Below are positions 22,698 to 35,300 of a DNA stretch of 64,000 nt, piece after piece. Source of the DNA: Gaertneriomyces semiglobifer. Lineage: Eukaryota > Chytridiomycota > Chytridiomycetes > Spizellomycetales > Spizellomycetaceae. Both the position numbers and the translations under genes were made by a program. The stretch is from positions 1-64,000 of the forward strand of contig JAHLKF010000016.1 in the NCBI GenBank assembly GCA_025558075.1, given 5' to 3'. Under the pieces are notes generated by a model. It was not told the origin of the DNA, searched no databases, and saw nothing but the letters and a program-made list of their open reading frames with translations. How positions within the stretch are numbered: the stretch's first letter is position 1; the number at the start of each line of letters is the position of its first letter.

Positions 22698-24331
22698 TCA
22701 AGTATGACCATGTACGTCATCTCCACGGATGGCGGTCCACATATAATCAAGAGTGTTCCAGTGTATGCCCTAGAAAAGGTAAAAGGTTAATGTCATGTGG
22801 AACAAACAGAAGTCCGAAGCCGCGGGACGAACTCACCATATGTGTGAATGGGAAAATGGGTGCACACAGGTATATGGCCATGAACAGGTAGTGGTATCGT
22901 CCGAACAATTGTCCCGCAAACTTGGCAAGCGGACGGCCTTTCAAGTGCGACACCGACAAGCAACTGCCTGCTACCAGGAGAATGACCGCCAGGGCAATCC
23001 AAGCTTTCATCATCGCGTCGTGAATGACGTCGTCAGGGAATGTGCTCAGTAGAGGATACCATTCACTGTTAGGCCCATACTTGAAGGCGACGCACAAAAA
23101 CGTAAAGATGAGCGTGCCAAAGATTTTGGCGACCACGCTGACAAGGCAATGCTTAATGCGAATGCGGATGCCTTGATCGAGGTCATGGGTCGACCCAAGC
23201 CTGTGGATTTGCTTTGGGAAAAGGCGGTGTAGGACGAAATCAACAGAGGTCTCGTAACGGTGAAAAAGCTCCAAGATCAAACACGCGATATCGAGGGCGA
23301 TCCAGAACCCAAAGACTGCCCAATCGTGCATATCCGGAATGACAAGGAAGATGTACGCTTCAAATGCTATACAGAAGTAACGACATTTAGATCATCAAAT
23401 CGCAGCATTTGGGGACGTGGACCGTCAGGCAGTACATACCACATTCAGTTAACAACTTCCCCAGAGCGGCGACATCCTCTGCGTTTGGGTGTCCGAGACT
23501 CTTGGCAACACCGTGTACCAGCTTTATTTGAACGCTTGTAAACACGAGGGTGAATGTCTTCACCACTGTAAGGACCAGGATCTGCGGACCAGTCTCGGCT
23601 GGTACACTGATGAATCCAAAGTAAAATGCGAAAAGTAAGAACCAGTAGAAGTTCAAGCATCCGGAGATGACGATTGACGAGGCAAATTTGCGCAAAAAGT
23701 TTGGCTGACTCTTGACGGATGCCGGGAGGCCGTACATATACACAATCAACGGAGGGACAACACAGTAGGCGAGCCCTCCACCGTAAATCGGTAGGAACGG
23801 TACAGGGAAGAGGCCTATCAACCCGAAAATGGCATATACGAAGACATCCCATAGTCCATATGCCAGAACCGGTGCCCAAGTCGTCCACGAGAACCATCGG
23901 ATCTCGACTTGGAACATTTCCCGGATCCAAAATACCGTGACAAAAGCGATGGCAACATTGATCGGCAAACTAGTAACGGCGAATATCACACCAGATACTC
24001 GCGGACCTTTTGCGGCGTGCAGCTTTGCGTGCGGGATTAATGATGACCCAGTCCATAGTGCGATCGACAGGGAAATGGCGAGGATGTTGAAGGCGATTAT
24101 ATATTTTGCTGACCGCGTCGGCTGCTTGGTCCCTTTAGAGGCGGTTGGGACAACCCCGGAAAGTTTCTCATGGGCATAGTCCAGTTCCGCGGTATCTGCA
24201 GAATCCACCAGTTAATGATTTTCATTTCATACCCACATAAAATACAAGGAATACCTACGGGCAATTTTAGGAGAAACATCTTTCATGCTCGCTTTCTGGC
24301 TTCCATCTTCGAGTGCGGTCTGAACGGCCAT
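22698..24331 (-). CDS. Multipass integral membrane protein of unknown function
   Basis: Exons 24331-24259, 24195-23440, 23366-22837 and 22769-22698 join in frame to 476 residues; introns are 63-73 bases with GTAGGT, GTATGT and GTGAGT donors. After a polar N-terminus (MAVQTALEDGSQKASMKD) there are about nine hydrophobic stretches, for example YIIAFNILAISLSIALWTG, IFGLIGLFPVPFLPIYGGGL and AWIALAVILLVAGSCL. A charged cytosolic loop with HDLDQGIRIRIKHC separates the two halves. The tail in exon 4 is short and polar (GIHWNTLDYMW...). I do not recognise the family; no transporter or receptor signature is visible. Confidence 0.75.
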
Positions 24332-24630
24332 CTATGAACGACTGTCCGAAGTCGCACTGCTGATTGCTGACAATGTGGGCGAGCATTTCGCCGTTCCATT
24401 ATATGTATAGCGATGTTAACAACGCTGCTGAGCCTTTGTCCCGGAGCTTGAGTAGAGGAGCAAGTTCATCAAGGCGATTTTTGTGCGGGCGTGGATTCAC
24501 CTAAGAATAGCGGTTCTTTCATTTAAAGCCCTCGTATTTCCACATCCAGAAGGGCGGCCCGTCTTAACCACGGAGATGGCGCGGAGCATATCTTGAATAA
24601 CAATGGAAGGCGTCATTGAAAAAGCGCTAT

Positions 24631-25143
24631 TTAGTCGTCCCACTTTTCAGCTGTTTCGCCTTTCACCCCGGTCCGTTGGGTGGTGCACCTCCCTTGAAGC
24701 GCCATTTTAATTTGCAAGTTGCAGACCTGTCCCATTGTTGACTTTGATCCGTAGGTCCGTGCATCCTCATTTTTAACGCTCCGCAAGAGAAGAACAACTA
24801 GCTCGCGGTCTTGAATGAAGGGCATTGAGGTAACCCGCAAATATTGACCCACGACCATTGAGTGATGGATCGTCTGATGAAAATTCACGATCCTCCGGCG
24901 TTCAAAGGTGGTAGAGTCCTCGGACACCTGCTGTCGCCAGCTGAATGCAACTTGCCAAAGACATGACATTGCGAGAACGACGCACAGAGCTCTACGACAA
25001 AGGGAGAAAGACGGACAAAGATCGGAGCAAGTAAGCGTGCCGGTGAATGAGCCAAGAACGACCACCGCTGTTCCCAGCGCAACCGCAATTTCAATCAAAA
25101 CGATGGGAGTAACAAGATGATATCCAGTTTTTGGACGGAGCAT
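24631..25143 (-). CDS. Hypothetical protein with two N-terminal hydrophobic segments
   Basis: Single open frame of 170 codons starting at ATG 25143, downstream of the ABCG gene. Residues 11-36 (VTPIVLIEIAVALGTAVVVL...) and 50-66 are hydrophobic; the rest is polar without known motif. There is no splice evidence and no homology recognised, so this could be a chance frame. Confidence 0.3.
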   Translation of the reverse strand: MLRPKTGYHLVTPIVLIEIAVALGTAVVVLGSFTGTLTCSDLCPSFSLCRRALCVVLAMSCLWQVAFSWRQQVSEDSTTFERRRIVNFHQTIHHSMVVGQYLRVTSMPFIQDRELVVLLLRSVKNEDARTYGSKSTMGQVCNLQIKMALQGRCTTQRTGVKGETAEKWDD

Positions 25144-25222
25144 GTTAACCTTTTCGAACGCATATCAAGCCCGACAGGTAAAACTTGTCCATTACGATTT
25201 ACTATGTTACAGGAAATAGGAT

Positions 25223-27247
25223 CTACAACAGCTTGGTCTTTGGCTTACTAGTCAGTCTCAAAAACACATATCCCATTGCAAACCACCAAAAAGCCAAGGC
25301 ACCCATGATGGGAAGTGCCAGCCAGGGACTGCTAATGTCATCTAGTGCCTGTGTTTGTAACACTTCTTCGCCTCGCTGATAACATCCACCGTAACCTTCT
25401 TGGCAAGTGAGTGTTAAGCCTTGGAACTCGAATTGCATTAGCGCAGTGTATGCATCTATAAAATAATTCAAGTTAGGAATCATTCGCCACGCTAATCGTC
25501 GAGCACGCTCATTAAGCGTCAACTTACATCCAATAGGAGAGACGTAGTGTAACCACCTGAACCACCATCCCAGACTCTCATTGTTGATAACGTTTCCTCC
25601 AAACAAAAGAAACACCACCGCCAGCATCGGCGCAACGGCCATACTGAATTGCAAAGTCGGCGATACACTCGAAATCATCGTTCCCAAAGCACACGCAGTC
25701 AACACCTCCACTAGGCAAACCAGCAGCCATCCAAAAAACTTGCCAGCCACTGGTTGCAGTCCGATCATCCAGTACAGCGGGATGGACGCCAGCCCACTGT
25801 ATATCACTGACGGAATACACACCGCGAGGACTTTCGCGACGTAGAATGTCGATACCCGGTACGATCCCGCTGATCGTTCTCGTAACATGATCGCGCGCTC
25901 AATAGGGAAGGTCAGAACAATTGGTTGAATAGTGATGAAAAATTGGTTGATGGGCCATAGAAACAGAATTCCAATTCGGTTTTGTACTCCGCGTTGATCG
26001 TTGTCGAGCTGAAAGAAGGAGAATCCCATGAGGAGGATCAATACGATCGTACGTCCGACTCCCGCAATAATCAACTGACGTGAGCGGGTGACGTCCAGCA
26101 TAGATCGTCCAAAGAGGATGCTGAATTCTTTGAACCAATGGTTGCCCCATGTACTAAACCGGGGTTGCCCTGTTGCGTCCATGATTTCTAGAGGCTCGCC
26201 GCTATTTTTGACAGATTCCTTGCGCAACGGCATTCCAGGCTTCTCTTTATTGAGGTATGCATTTCGCAGTTTCTCCACTCGTGCCATATCTTCTTTTGCC
26301 GTATCTTCCGCGATCGTTAACAGATCCATGAAAAAGTCTGCTGGGTTCTTCTTTGGAGGAAGCGGGTACCCAAGCCCTTCGAAATGGTCAAGGGCAGCCT
26401 CTACCGAACCGTAATACGCAGTGTAGCCGGCCGCGAGAAGAACAACCCTGTCGAATAGGGAAAGTAGTTCAAATGACGGTTGATGTATAGTCACAACCAC
26501 AATACGCCCGGTCTCCATCGCATCAGCTTTTACATTCCGCATCACAGCCAACGCAGAGTTGGAGTCCAAGCCGCTGGTAGGTTCATCAAGGAAGAGAATA
26601 TCTGGGTTCCCGACAAGTTCTTGTCCAATTGCCGTCCGCTTGCGTTCACCACCACTCACACCACGTGTCAGTCCATCTCCAATGGGAGTATCCTTCGCCT
26701 TTGATAGACGTAGACTCTTCAAAATACTATCAGCATGCTCAATCTTTTGTGCTTCGGTATACTCTGACGAAGGAAGACGCAGCCGCGCCGCATATCGAAT
26801 GGTTTCTTGTACAGTGAGGTTGGTGTACATTTGATCATCTTGCTCTACAAAGGCCATCATGCGCTTCCAGCTTTTTCGGTCACGGATGCGGCCGTTGAGA
26901 GTAATACTGCCTTCGAGGTAACCTACGCCCAATCGTCCACTTAGGCAGTTCAGCAGTGTCGTCTTACCAGCGCCTGGCATGAACGTTCCATGGTTAACGA
27001 TTCGGTTGTGCAATGCGAGCAAGGAATATCAAATATGCGTACCTGATGAACCCATGATGGCGACCATCTCTCCACGTTTTGCCTCACCATTAATTCCTTT
27101 GAGAAGCGCTCTCCTGACAGGCTTGCCATCTTCGCCTTTATTCTTGGGAATGTCGATCGAGTAGTTCAAGTTACTCCAAACGAGAGAACCCGTCCGGCCA
27201 CTCCGTTTCATAGGCTCCAGAGGTGTTTCAATATCGTCCGTTGGCAT
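25223..27247 (-). CDS. ABCG-family half-transporter (white/WBC type)
   Basis: ATP-driven exporter, active as a dimer in a membrane. Exons 27247-27043, 26973-25528 and 25455-25223 give 627 residues, typical for ABCG half-transporters. NBD first: Walker A GSSGAGKTT, signature VSGGERKR, Walker B ILFLDEPTSGLD, H-loop TIHQP. About six membrane segments follow from residue 330 (LIIAGVGRTIVLILLMGFSF ... LPIMGALAFWWFAMGYVFL), including the family motif SPIGYAYTALMQFEFQGL spanning intron 2. A Cys-rich extracellular loop (TCQEGYGGCYQ) precedes the last helix. Intron 1 cuts inside Walker A, between the glycine codon bases. Substrate cannot be told. Confidence 0.93.
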
Positions 27248-27862
27248 GATTGTTCCGCACTATGTTGCAGGGGAGCAAAATCGAATTGTAGAAGCTCTCC
27301 TGCCCTCTCCACTGCCCTGAAGGAACTCTCGGAGGGTCGTGCTTTTTTATATGTGCCAAAATCCCTCGTGTCGAACTAATATTTGTGATTCACCATTGAA
27401 ATTTTCCAAATGACAACAATGGAATTACGTGTGATTAACAATCCCTGCAGCGGCCTTCTCAGCAAAAGAGCGGCCGTCAAGTTCGGCGTCAAGGGCTCTC
27501 ATGCTCACAGCACAGAAGAATAATAACTTGGTGTGATGTCTCGCATTTGGGTTGAATTCACAGGCATCGTTTTTCGTCAGGCGATCGATTCATCAGACCC
27601 GATGTGTTCGCGTTTCGAGTTCCAAAAGATCGAACAGTCTTTGCGTTCTACACAGTTTTGACAATGTATGAAGACGGGCAAGCCATTCGGACATACAGGA
27701 CGATATGCAGGAGGTCATTCCGTTGACCCATTCTGCTATGGACTAGCCTGACGGCTACCAGTAGGAGAACTCTCAGCCTGAACACCTCTCTGCTTCAAAA
27801 AAGCTTAAAAAATTGGAATCCGTTTTGATCTTTATCCATGGCTGAAAAACGTGGGAGGTATG
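27248..27862. other. Intergenic region between ABCG gene and tRNA-Ser(TGA)
   Basis: About 600 bases, no supported gene. It is the likely promoter of the minus-strand transporter. Confidence 0.5.
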
Positions 27863-27945
27863 GACACCATGGCGGAGTGGTCTAACGCGTAAGACTTGAA
27901 ATCTTATGTCCTATGGACGCGCAGGTTCGAACCCTGCTGGTGTCG
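27863..27945 (+). tRNA. tRNA-Ser (anticodon TGA)
   Basis: Eighty-three bases. Acceptor GACACCA pairs fully with TGGTGTC; discriminator G. The anticodon stem TAAGA/TCTTA encloses CTTGAAA, giving TGA. Long variable arm; T stem GCAGG/CCTGC with loop TTCGAAC. Decodes UCA. No intron. Confidence 0.95.
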
Positions 27946-28172
27946 CAATGTTTTTGGCCCTTCTTTTCAAGCCCGCGAGTAGAGCCAGCATCTCGTGTTG
28001 AGCAGGGGCCAAAACAAGACCGAGATGTACGGGATGAGGAAATATTATTTAAGCAAAGGCAACGAACGAACGAATTCAATCCATTCCCTCCAAACAGTCC
28101 AATAAAGAATGAGACGGACGCCTTCCCAAAAAAAAAGAGACAGCACGCTATGGATATAACGAAGTCTGTTCG

Positions 28173-30270
28173 TCACACCGTCAGTTCTACCTTGACGACA
28201 TCGTTCTTCATCGCTGATTCCGCTTGATGTTGCAACTCTTCGCCCGTAGTCAAGTCCATATGTTCATCATTTCCGTGCTGTTCCTGCTGGCCGCCATCAG
28301 AGATTTCTCCCAAACTCACTCTGCGCCCTTCCATTCTCAATTTTACGGCACAGCCAGTCTCTCCAGTGGCGCTCTTCAGATGTCTCCTGAGAGCGTCGCT
28401 TCGGGCAAAGGCTTTGTGGCAGGCTTGGCAGACAAAGGGTTTGAGGCCGTCGTGGAGTTTGGCGTGACGTTTGAGATCATGCTTTCGGGAAAACGTGGCA
28501 GGACAGTATGAGCACACAAAAGGACGCTCGCCTGTGTGAGAGCGATAGTGGGACTTGAGGTTATATGGGCGTGTGAATGCTGTGGGGCGAATAAAGCGAT
28601 TAGAATCAACATCAAAGCAAACGACTTGGACGCAACCTGGTCACACGTACTTTTTCCGCATTCCGGGTAAGGGCACTGATAAAGGGTTTGACGATGCGTC
28701 TTTATCGCCATCTCACTCGGTTTGGGGAGCGGCGGGGCGTCTGGCCGAGGTGGGACAGGTGATCCACGTCGTTCTGGTGGTGGAGTTTTCGATCGCACAC
28801 CGAGCAGCGAGTCATTCGACAGTGTCGTGGTGTGGCTAAAGCTGCTTGATCGTCGACGTTGTGGATCGTACGCAGCGTCTGCCGCCGGAGGAACATAAGC
28901 ACCGTACATCCCTGATGGCGGAAGAAGCGACGGTGGATATGTGTTGCTGTTTTCCGGTGGAGTGACTTGGCCCGGTACAACCATACATGCACTGCTGTTA
29001 TTGCTCTTCGCGTTTTGACCGTAAATGTTCTGTAAAGCATTGGTATTGTTGGACACGTTCATTTGTTCATACTGGTTAAATTCCGCCAGGAGGTCATCGA
29101 AGCTTACGTTGTTCGGATGTAACATCCCGTCCGCAGACGCTGCTATATTGGGCTGACCAAGCGATTCTGGAAGAGGTGCAAAGTATGGCTGCTGCTGTGC
29201 GCACTGTGAAAAGTCCGTATACTGGACAGCCGCGGCTGGGAGTTCGTTATTTTGTGGAGTAGGGTATGCGTATTGCTGTTGCGACGACGCCGATTGCTGG
29301 TCTGCAAGCGCTTGCTGTGGGAGCGGCGCAAAAGCGTTACTCATCGGCGCAATAGGAGATTGGGAGGGGTTGAGAAGCGGTGAAGCATGCGGTGAAGGTA
29401 TGGCGTGGATCATTGGTGAAGTCAGCTGTACAATGTTGTGCATTCTAAATGAAACCAACGGTGGTTAGTATCCATTCTGTTGTTCCAACAGCGTATTTAG
29501 CAAATATGGCATCCAGTAGTTCCGGTCTGGATTATCAAGAGGAGGACGGAATTTTCCCGTTCGGTCATCCATACATACCCATAGTCAGCTGAGCCAGCGG
29601 ATAGATATCCATCCTCAGACAGGGTATCGGCCAGAGTCAGATCTTCAAAACCCGTTAAGCTTCCACACGAGTTTCTTCGGCTCCTTGTACCTGGTACTTC
29701 CAAAAAGGGCGCACCCAGATTCACGCTGGTATTCAAGCCTTGATACACTCCACTCCCTAGGCTGCTCGCACTCAACACACTCTCACTATCGCTCTCCGCG
29801 CCCGACAGGAGGGACTCATTCTGCATGGTGTCGCGGTAGTATAAGTTATCATCGTTAACGGCGAGTTGAGGAACAGGGGAAAAGAGAAGCTGCGGGTGGA
29901 GAGACGATGCTGTGGTTGTGGTGTCTGATAGAAAGACTTGTGGAGGTGGTGAGTTTATGGACGTAGGATCCAAGAGGGCTTCAATAGCACGGTCCACATC
30001 TGAGAACGATTGCATGGATTCTGCAGCAGTCGCGGATGATGATGCTACTGTCCGTGGGGTTGGCGTGGTGTCTCCGGGCGTGGAGAGATGGAGGGAAGGG
30101 ATAGTCAGTTGTTGATTTGCGGATGACCTATCTGACGAGTCGTGAGGCATATGAGGCATTCCTGGTATTCCTGCTGCTGCAGCAGTTGCAGTTTTGGTTG
30201 CTGTGGCGGGAGTAGTATGCGCAAGGGTCGCGGTAAAATAACTGTCCACAAATAACTGATTCCACTTTTG
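28173..30270 (-). CDS. C2H2 zinc-finger transcription factor, Crz1-like (5' end unresolved)
   Basis: Exons 30270-29579, 29444-28651 and 28579-28173 join in frame (introns 134 and 71 bases) for about 630 residues. Three C-terminal fingers match the Crz1 arrangement: CPYPECGKTFTRPYNLKSH, CSYCPATFSRKHDLKRH, and CQACHKAFARSDALRRH with an atypical last ligand (SATGETGC). The N-terminal two thirds are Gln/Ser/Pro-rich with serine clusters (RRRSSSFSHTTTLSNDS, SRRNSCGSLTGF), as in calcineurin-regulated Crz1. I saw no clear PxIxIT motif. The frame stays open to a TTAG acceptor at 30271; the upstream exon probably lies at 30280-30450 (IEIPPLVPGLPPFAKGGHAT...), but its start codon is unclear. Confidence 0.8.
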
Positions 30271-30568
30271 CTAACACTGCCGCTGGTTAGATAGAAAAGT
30301 GGTGAGAGTCCGTGAGCGTGTATCGGTGGGTGGTCGATGGTAACTGGCGGTGGTTGTGAGTAGTCGTCGTAGGTGGCATGCCCCCCTTTGGCAAAAGGAG
30401 GAAGCCCAGGAACGAGAGGGGGTATTTCTATGTGTCGGGAAGCCGCCTCCACCGGCCAACATCATGACATAATATCCATGACTGTGCCGTCGGCCTGCGC
30501 TCCACGTGACCGGCCTGACGTCGGAGGGAGCAAAAAGGGTCTTTTTGGCCGGTTCGCAAAAACCTTGT

Positions 30569-31300
30569 TCAATTTGTTGTGTCGTAATCAATAATAATAG
30601 TATCCATGACATGAACATGGATTTGATTGGAACCATGTGCACCGATAAAAAGAAAGGGTCGCTCGCCCGGTGCCTGGATTGGGACCTTTCTGCCGTGTTT
30701 ATTCGGTTTTGGAGTCAGTGTTGGGAATGATGATGTCATTGACACATTCTGGTTATCGCCAGTTGGAGAGCGTTTATTGATTGGCATTTCGTTCTCCGCG
30801 GAGTGTCCCTGCGACGTTCCCACACGTAGCACTGCATTGGCAGCTTCTTCCTTCGTAGCGTACGCAGAACGAATTCGAACAAGGCTTTGGAACATTCTGG
30901 CAGAGTTCTGAACGTGATGGGTGACTGCCCGCACGTCCCTCTCGGAACTAGTCAGTCAGGATCACACGGCGGAAGTAATCTATGTGGTGGCATCCGAGAA
31001 TCACATCAAATGTGAAGTATGGGCGCCAGTCATAGCACGCTTGTGACAGGATATTTGCAACTTCAGTGCCCGAGAGCTGCGTTTGCAAGGTAGGTCGTTT
31101 TCAATGTAGAATAGCCCCCGACACTCAGTCTTGGGCGACCTACCTTGCCAACGCAGCTGAGTGAGATACTTGTCTTCCTTATTGTATTTCTTCAGTGCGC
31201 TCAAAGGAATGAAGCTTGCATCTTTGGGCGATGCTCTGATTGCACGACAGAGCAGTTCGTAATATACGCACTACTTTTTTATGGTACGCCTTCATACGCA
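30569..31300 (-). other. Unresolved minus-strand coding-like sequence
   Basis: Protein-like segments in order: YYELLCRAIRASPKDASF... (to about 31140), a GTAGGT donor, CYDWRPYFTFDVILGCHH (about 31030-30960), then NSARMFQSLVRIRSAYATKE (about 30900-30850). I could not join them with standard introns into one frame. It may be a gene with unusual short introns or a decayed one. No family recognised. Confidence 0.3.
31076..31155. repeat. Inverted repeat (23-base arms, 34-base loop)
   Basis: AGCTGCGTTTGCAAGGTAGG at 31076 on the plus strand matches AGCTGCGTTGGCAAGGTAGG on the minus strand from 31155, with one mismatch in 23 bases. Each arm contains CAAG/GTAGGT, a splice-donor-like sequence, so the candidate intron on the minus strand is bounded by the palindrome arms. 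Confidence 0.7.
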
Positions 31301-31682
31301 CCTGATTGGCCAGGACATATTAAGCTATCTTGCATGCGCAGACTTTGAAACGGAAGTGTACGCCTTTCCGTTCGAATCATCAGCAGGTCTTCATGGTGGC
31401 TAAAGTCGCCTCTCCCCGGCATGCCTCTAATCCTTCATCGATTGCTGATATACTGGTAGCGATGGCTGCTGCCTACCGGGGCTATCAGGCTATCACGCTG
31501 AAGCAGAAGACCACTGAGAATCTATCTGGGACTGGGAGACGAGGATTTTCAGTGAGGTTGTCCATTCTGTCTTTGATGTCCGTCGAAAATTGCACTTGAA
31601 GGTTTGGAATGTGGAAAGCTGGTTGTTGATAGGGGAGATGAAACTTGGAGAAACCTATGACTCGCAAAGACATTCCAACAAT

Positions 31683-32313
31683 CTACGCAGTTGCGAGGTA
31701 AACTGATGTCCATGTATCCGAGCTGTCGAACTTGAATCCTGCGCCGAAATGCAATGGCAAACGCAACGGGTGGATAGTGAGGTACTGTACACTGACGCAA
31801 GCATAATCCCAGAGCAGTTCATGCCGTTCCCGAATGCATTGATCCGCTGGCAAGTGATATATCACCGGCCTAATGACCTCGTCACATCCGGTTAATGTAA
31901 GAGTGGGCCTGAAGAAGCCGCATCTCGATAATACTAGCTTCGGTTGCGAGCGAGTAAACTCTAGTTTAGGTTCTGCGGATGGAACTGACTTTGCAAAGTT
32001 TTGATGGTGGGCGCAGGCAGGTATGCGTGAAATTCTTCAGCCGCTTGGTCCAGTGTTGGTGGATTGCCATTGTGACGGTACTGGGCGACATCAAACCAGC
32101 CGCCGAAGCTTTCTCGCCTTGAGCCGCTCACCACCAGGGCCATCAATGATTCTATCATGTATGAAATGCATATGCGTCTTCATTCCGTTTTACCCTTCCT
32201 GCGCAAGTAAAAAGTGTCGCGTAACTTCCAGGTTTCGTTTGACTTTCAGTGCGAAAAGCTATTACTGCTGGGACGAAGCACAATGATAAGATGATGGCAA
32301 GGGCATTAACCAT
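31683..32313 (-). other. Unresolved minus-strand gene candidate with signal-peptide-like start
   Basis: From ATG 32313 the minus strand encodes MVNALAIILSLCFVPAVIAF, a good signal-peptide shape. After an unclear junction a long frame runs SVPSAEPKLEFTRSQPK ... CDEVIRPVIYHLPADQC ... HFGAGFKFDSSDTWTS and stops at 31683. The start would overlap the 5' end of the Munc13-like gene on the other strand by about 20 bases, which lowers confidence. No family recognised. Confidence 0.3.
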
Positions 32314-35300
32314 CAGGAACTCGCCCCACCTCACTCGCCGGAGAGGTGGAGGTGCAGACGGCTCGACCAATTCCTCTTACTCTCCTTCGGCGGACACCAA
32401 GCACCTACCTAGCAGACCGCTAACACCTCGTGACGTTTACATTGCGGCTTTACGGTGTTGCTTAATATCGGTTCTGGACTCTACGGGAGATGCAAAAGCG
32501 CAACAACAAGTTAAAAACCATGGCAGAACCTCAGCGGAAGTGCACCGGCATGGATTAGCCTCCGCAGGACTGAGTTTTGCGGACAAAGCTGCCGGCAAAC
32601 TTAAACTGCACGTTAGCGATGAAATGAGCGTTGAAGCAGATGGAACTATTAAGTTGGTGCTCTCGACCTTGAAGCGCTACAGGAAGATGCTAGTCGAGCG
32701 AACAAAAATGTTTGCGGGTGCAGGCAACGACTTGTTAATGGGCACGTTTGCTCAAGCCGCGTCGAAACTGTTACGGGAACGTTATACGGAGAGCTCCACC
32801 AGCATGGCATTCTTTGCGGACATGAGGGACCTCGTGCTTGTCATCGGCGCGTACATCGACAAAGAACTACCCGCACATCTCTCCGCCGAAGATCATGACA
32901 AATACTTGTTTCGGGTGATGGAATTGTTTATGGCGGTCTTGCGTGAAGCATTGCAACGCGCGGAACCACGCAACATGATCATTTCGAGTCAACTCGTAAA
33001 TGATGTGAGTTCTTTGAAAGCCATGCTACGACCGTTTATAAAGTGTGTAGCCGATTCCGACATAGTCTCATCCAACCTGGCAGAGTGGGCGCGGGTCGTA
33101 TTTGGAGTGAGAAAGGAAGACCATGCTGGATGTGTAGCGGATGCTAAGAAAGTTTGTACCGATAAGAGTACGCTATTGGAGCTGAAGACTTTCTTGGACG
33201 CTACCATACGAGATAGCTGCCCTTACTCGCGACCAGACGACTTTCCGTCGCGACAAGCATATGATATTTGGAAACAGCGAGAGACGACAACCTTACAAGG
33301 ATTAATGCAGGCCTTCCTCCAAAGATTCCCGAATGCCAAGAACCTTCGGACCTCCAGGGACAACGACCCTACTTTGTTCTTACCAGCAGACCCTCGGGCG
33401 TACTATCGTTTGCTATTAGAAACTTGCTTGCAGCACGATCTTCAGCATTCGACAGAGAAAGATCACCCTTTGACCTTGTCAAAACCGTCCATAGCACTCC
33501 TGTCCGAGTGCGCACTTCGATGGCAGATATCAAAGGAGTACAAAGAATTTGCTCTGTTGGATTTAATGGTAAAACTCTATCATGACGACTACATTAACGA
33601 AGAGGAGCTCATACCGAAGTTCAACCATTCATTGAAAGTGGTCGGAAGCTGGGATATGTGGAGAACAGTCGATGTGAGTAACATTCGAGGCGGGTGTCGC
33701 TCTGAGTCTGTGTAGACGACTTATATCATTTTCTTCATCTCAGCGAACCTTCTATGTGTCCATCTTGGAAATATTGAACGAGCACCTATTCGAAAAGCTG
33801 CGAACGTTCTCCGTAATGCTTGACTGGAAAGAGAAGACTCCAAAGCGCTGCAATACGATAATGCAAACAATAAATCAGCTGTTGGAACGGTTAAGAGAAG
33901 ACCAAGCGTGGCTCTCTGTACATCCGGAATGGCAACAGCCTGGAGTATTGGAGGAACGCGTGCGGATGAATCTCCTGGAAGCCATCAACACTCGGTACCA
34001 ACAGTCGTCAGATCAAGTATCATCGATCACCGAAGAACTTCCTCGACTCATTGCGTCGGTGAAATCCGTCAACAGCGACATCAACACGTATCGACTGTAT
34101 TTCCGCGATCCTATTCTGGGCATGTCGATTATGCTCATCGCAGCTGAGACTAGCCTAAAGTATTTCATTCTGGAGATGGAAAACATGCGATATGTGCTGG
34201 ACAAGGGGTTCCAACTCACCGAAATGTTGGAGCTGTATCAAGCAGTCCGATTGCTCAAAGAACTTTGCGAAGAGTCAGACCTCGATATTGTAAAGTCGTT
34301 TGATGTCGAAAATTGGTTTGCGCCGTTTGTTGGCGAGTGGTTGCAGATGACAGACTCGCGATGGCTGGAGTGGGTCGACAACGCAGTGAAGATTGAGGAC
34401 TATGAGCCCGCGATGGCACCCGTCTCCATGCATTCCACGTCGGTGATTGATATGTTTACCTGCTTCCATGCTGGGTTAGAGTTCATCGAAAAGCTGGCTT
34501 GGCGAGAATCAGCAAAAAAGGACCGACTAGTAAAAGACTTTATCAAAATGATCAGTAAAAGCTTACAACGTTACACCCAACTCATGTGGGAGGAGTTTCA
34601 ACAGATCGACAATGAGAACCTGGACAGATCTGTCGAATTTTCCCGAGAAAGTTGTATCAAGATGAACAACATTGTTGCGGCGCATGGCAAACTGCGAAGT
34701 ATGTTTAAGCGAATTGTACCGGACATACATCGCCCAGTGGATCCGGATGCAACCAGGACGGAACCCTCGACGTCGGAGACGACTTACGACATCACTATCA
34801 TCCGAGCAACGAATCTTCAAATCTGTGACTGGAATTCATCCGATCCGTATGTTGTGCTATCACATAACGGCACTGAACTTCATCGCACTAGAATCATCCC
34901 TCAGAATCTCAACCCCGCGTGGAATCAAGCCTATGTAGTGTCACTACCAGCCGGGTCCGAGTTTTTGGATTTGATTGTCTACGATCATGACAAAATTGGC
35001 AAAGATGATCTTTGTGGGTCGACAACATTGTTGCTTAAGGATGACAGGCTCGCGGACTTTCTTTCACATGATGTCGAGTTGAGCTTGAGGCCACAAGGTG
35101 TTCTCAACGTGAGAGTAAGGCGTGTAGGGGACGTCGATGATGTGGTCTTCTGGGCCAGACGAGGTGAAGAGGTGCTAAGGGAATGCTTGGAGGATATGGT
35201 GCGCGTTTACACTGAACAGGTCAGTACCGCTTGCTTTCCCCACTGTGAAAGTTCAACTAATGAGAAAGTCCGTTTTCCAACAGATTACTCGCGCAGCGCG

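Noticed and set aside
31961..31989. Ultra-short 29-base intron on the minus strand
   Set aside because: The downstream frame is open without this splice when read in its own frame upstream, so the short intron is not needed.
32155..32370. Minus-strand signal-peptide gene as a confident call
   Set aside because: It overlaps the start of the Munc13-like gene in antisense, and no clean splice connects it downstream, so it was kept only as a low-confidence candidate.
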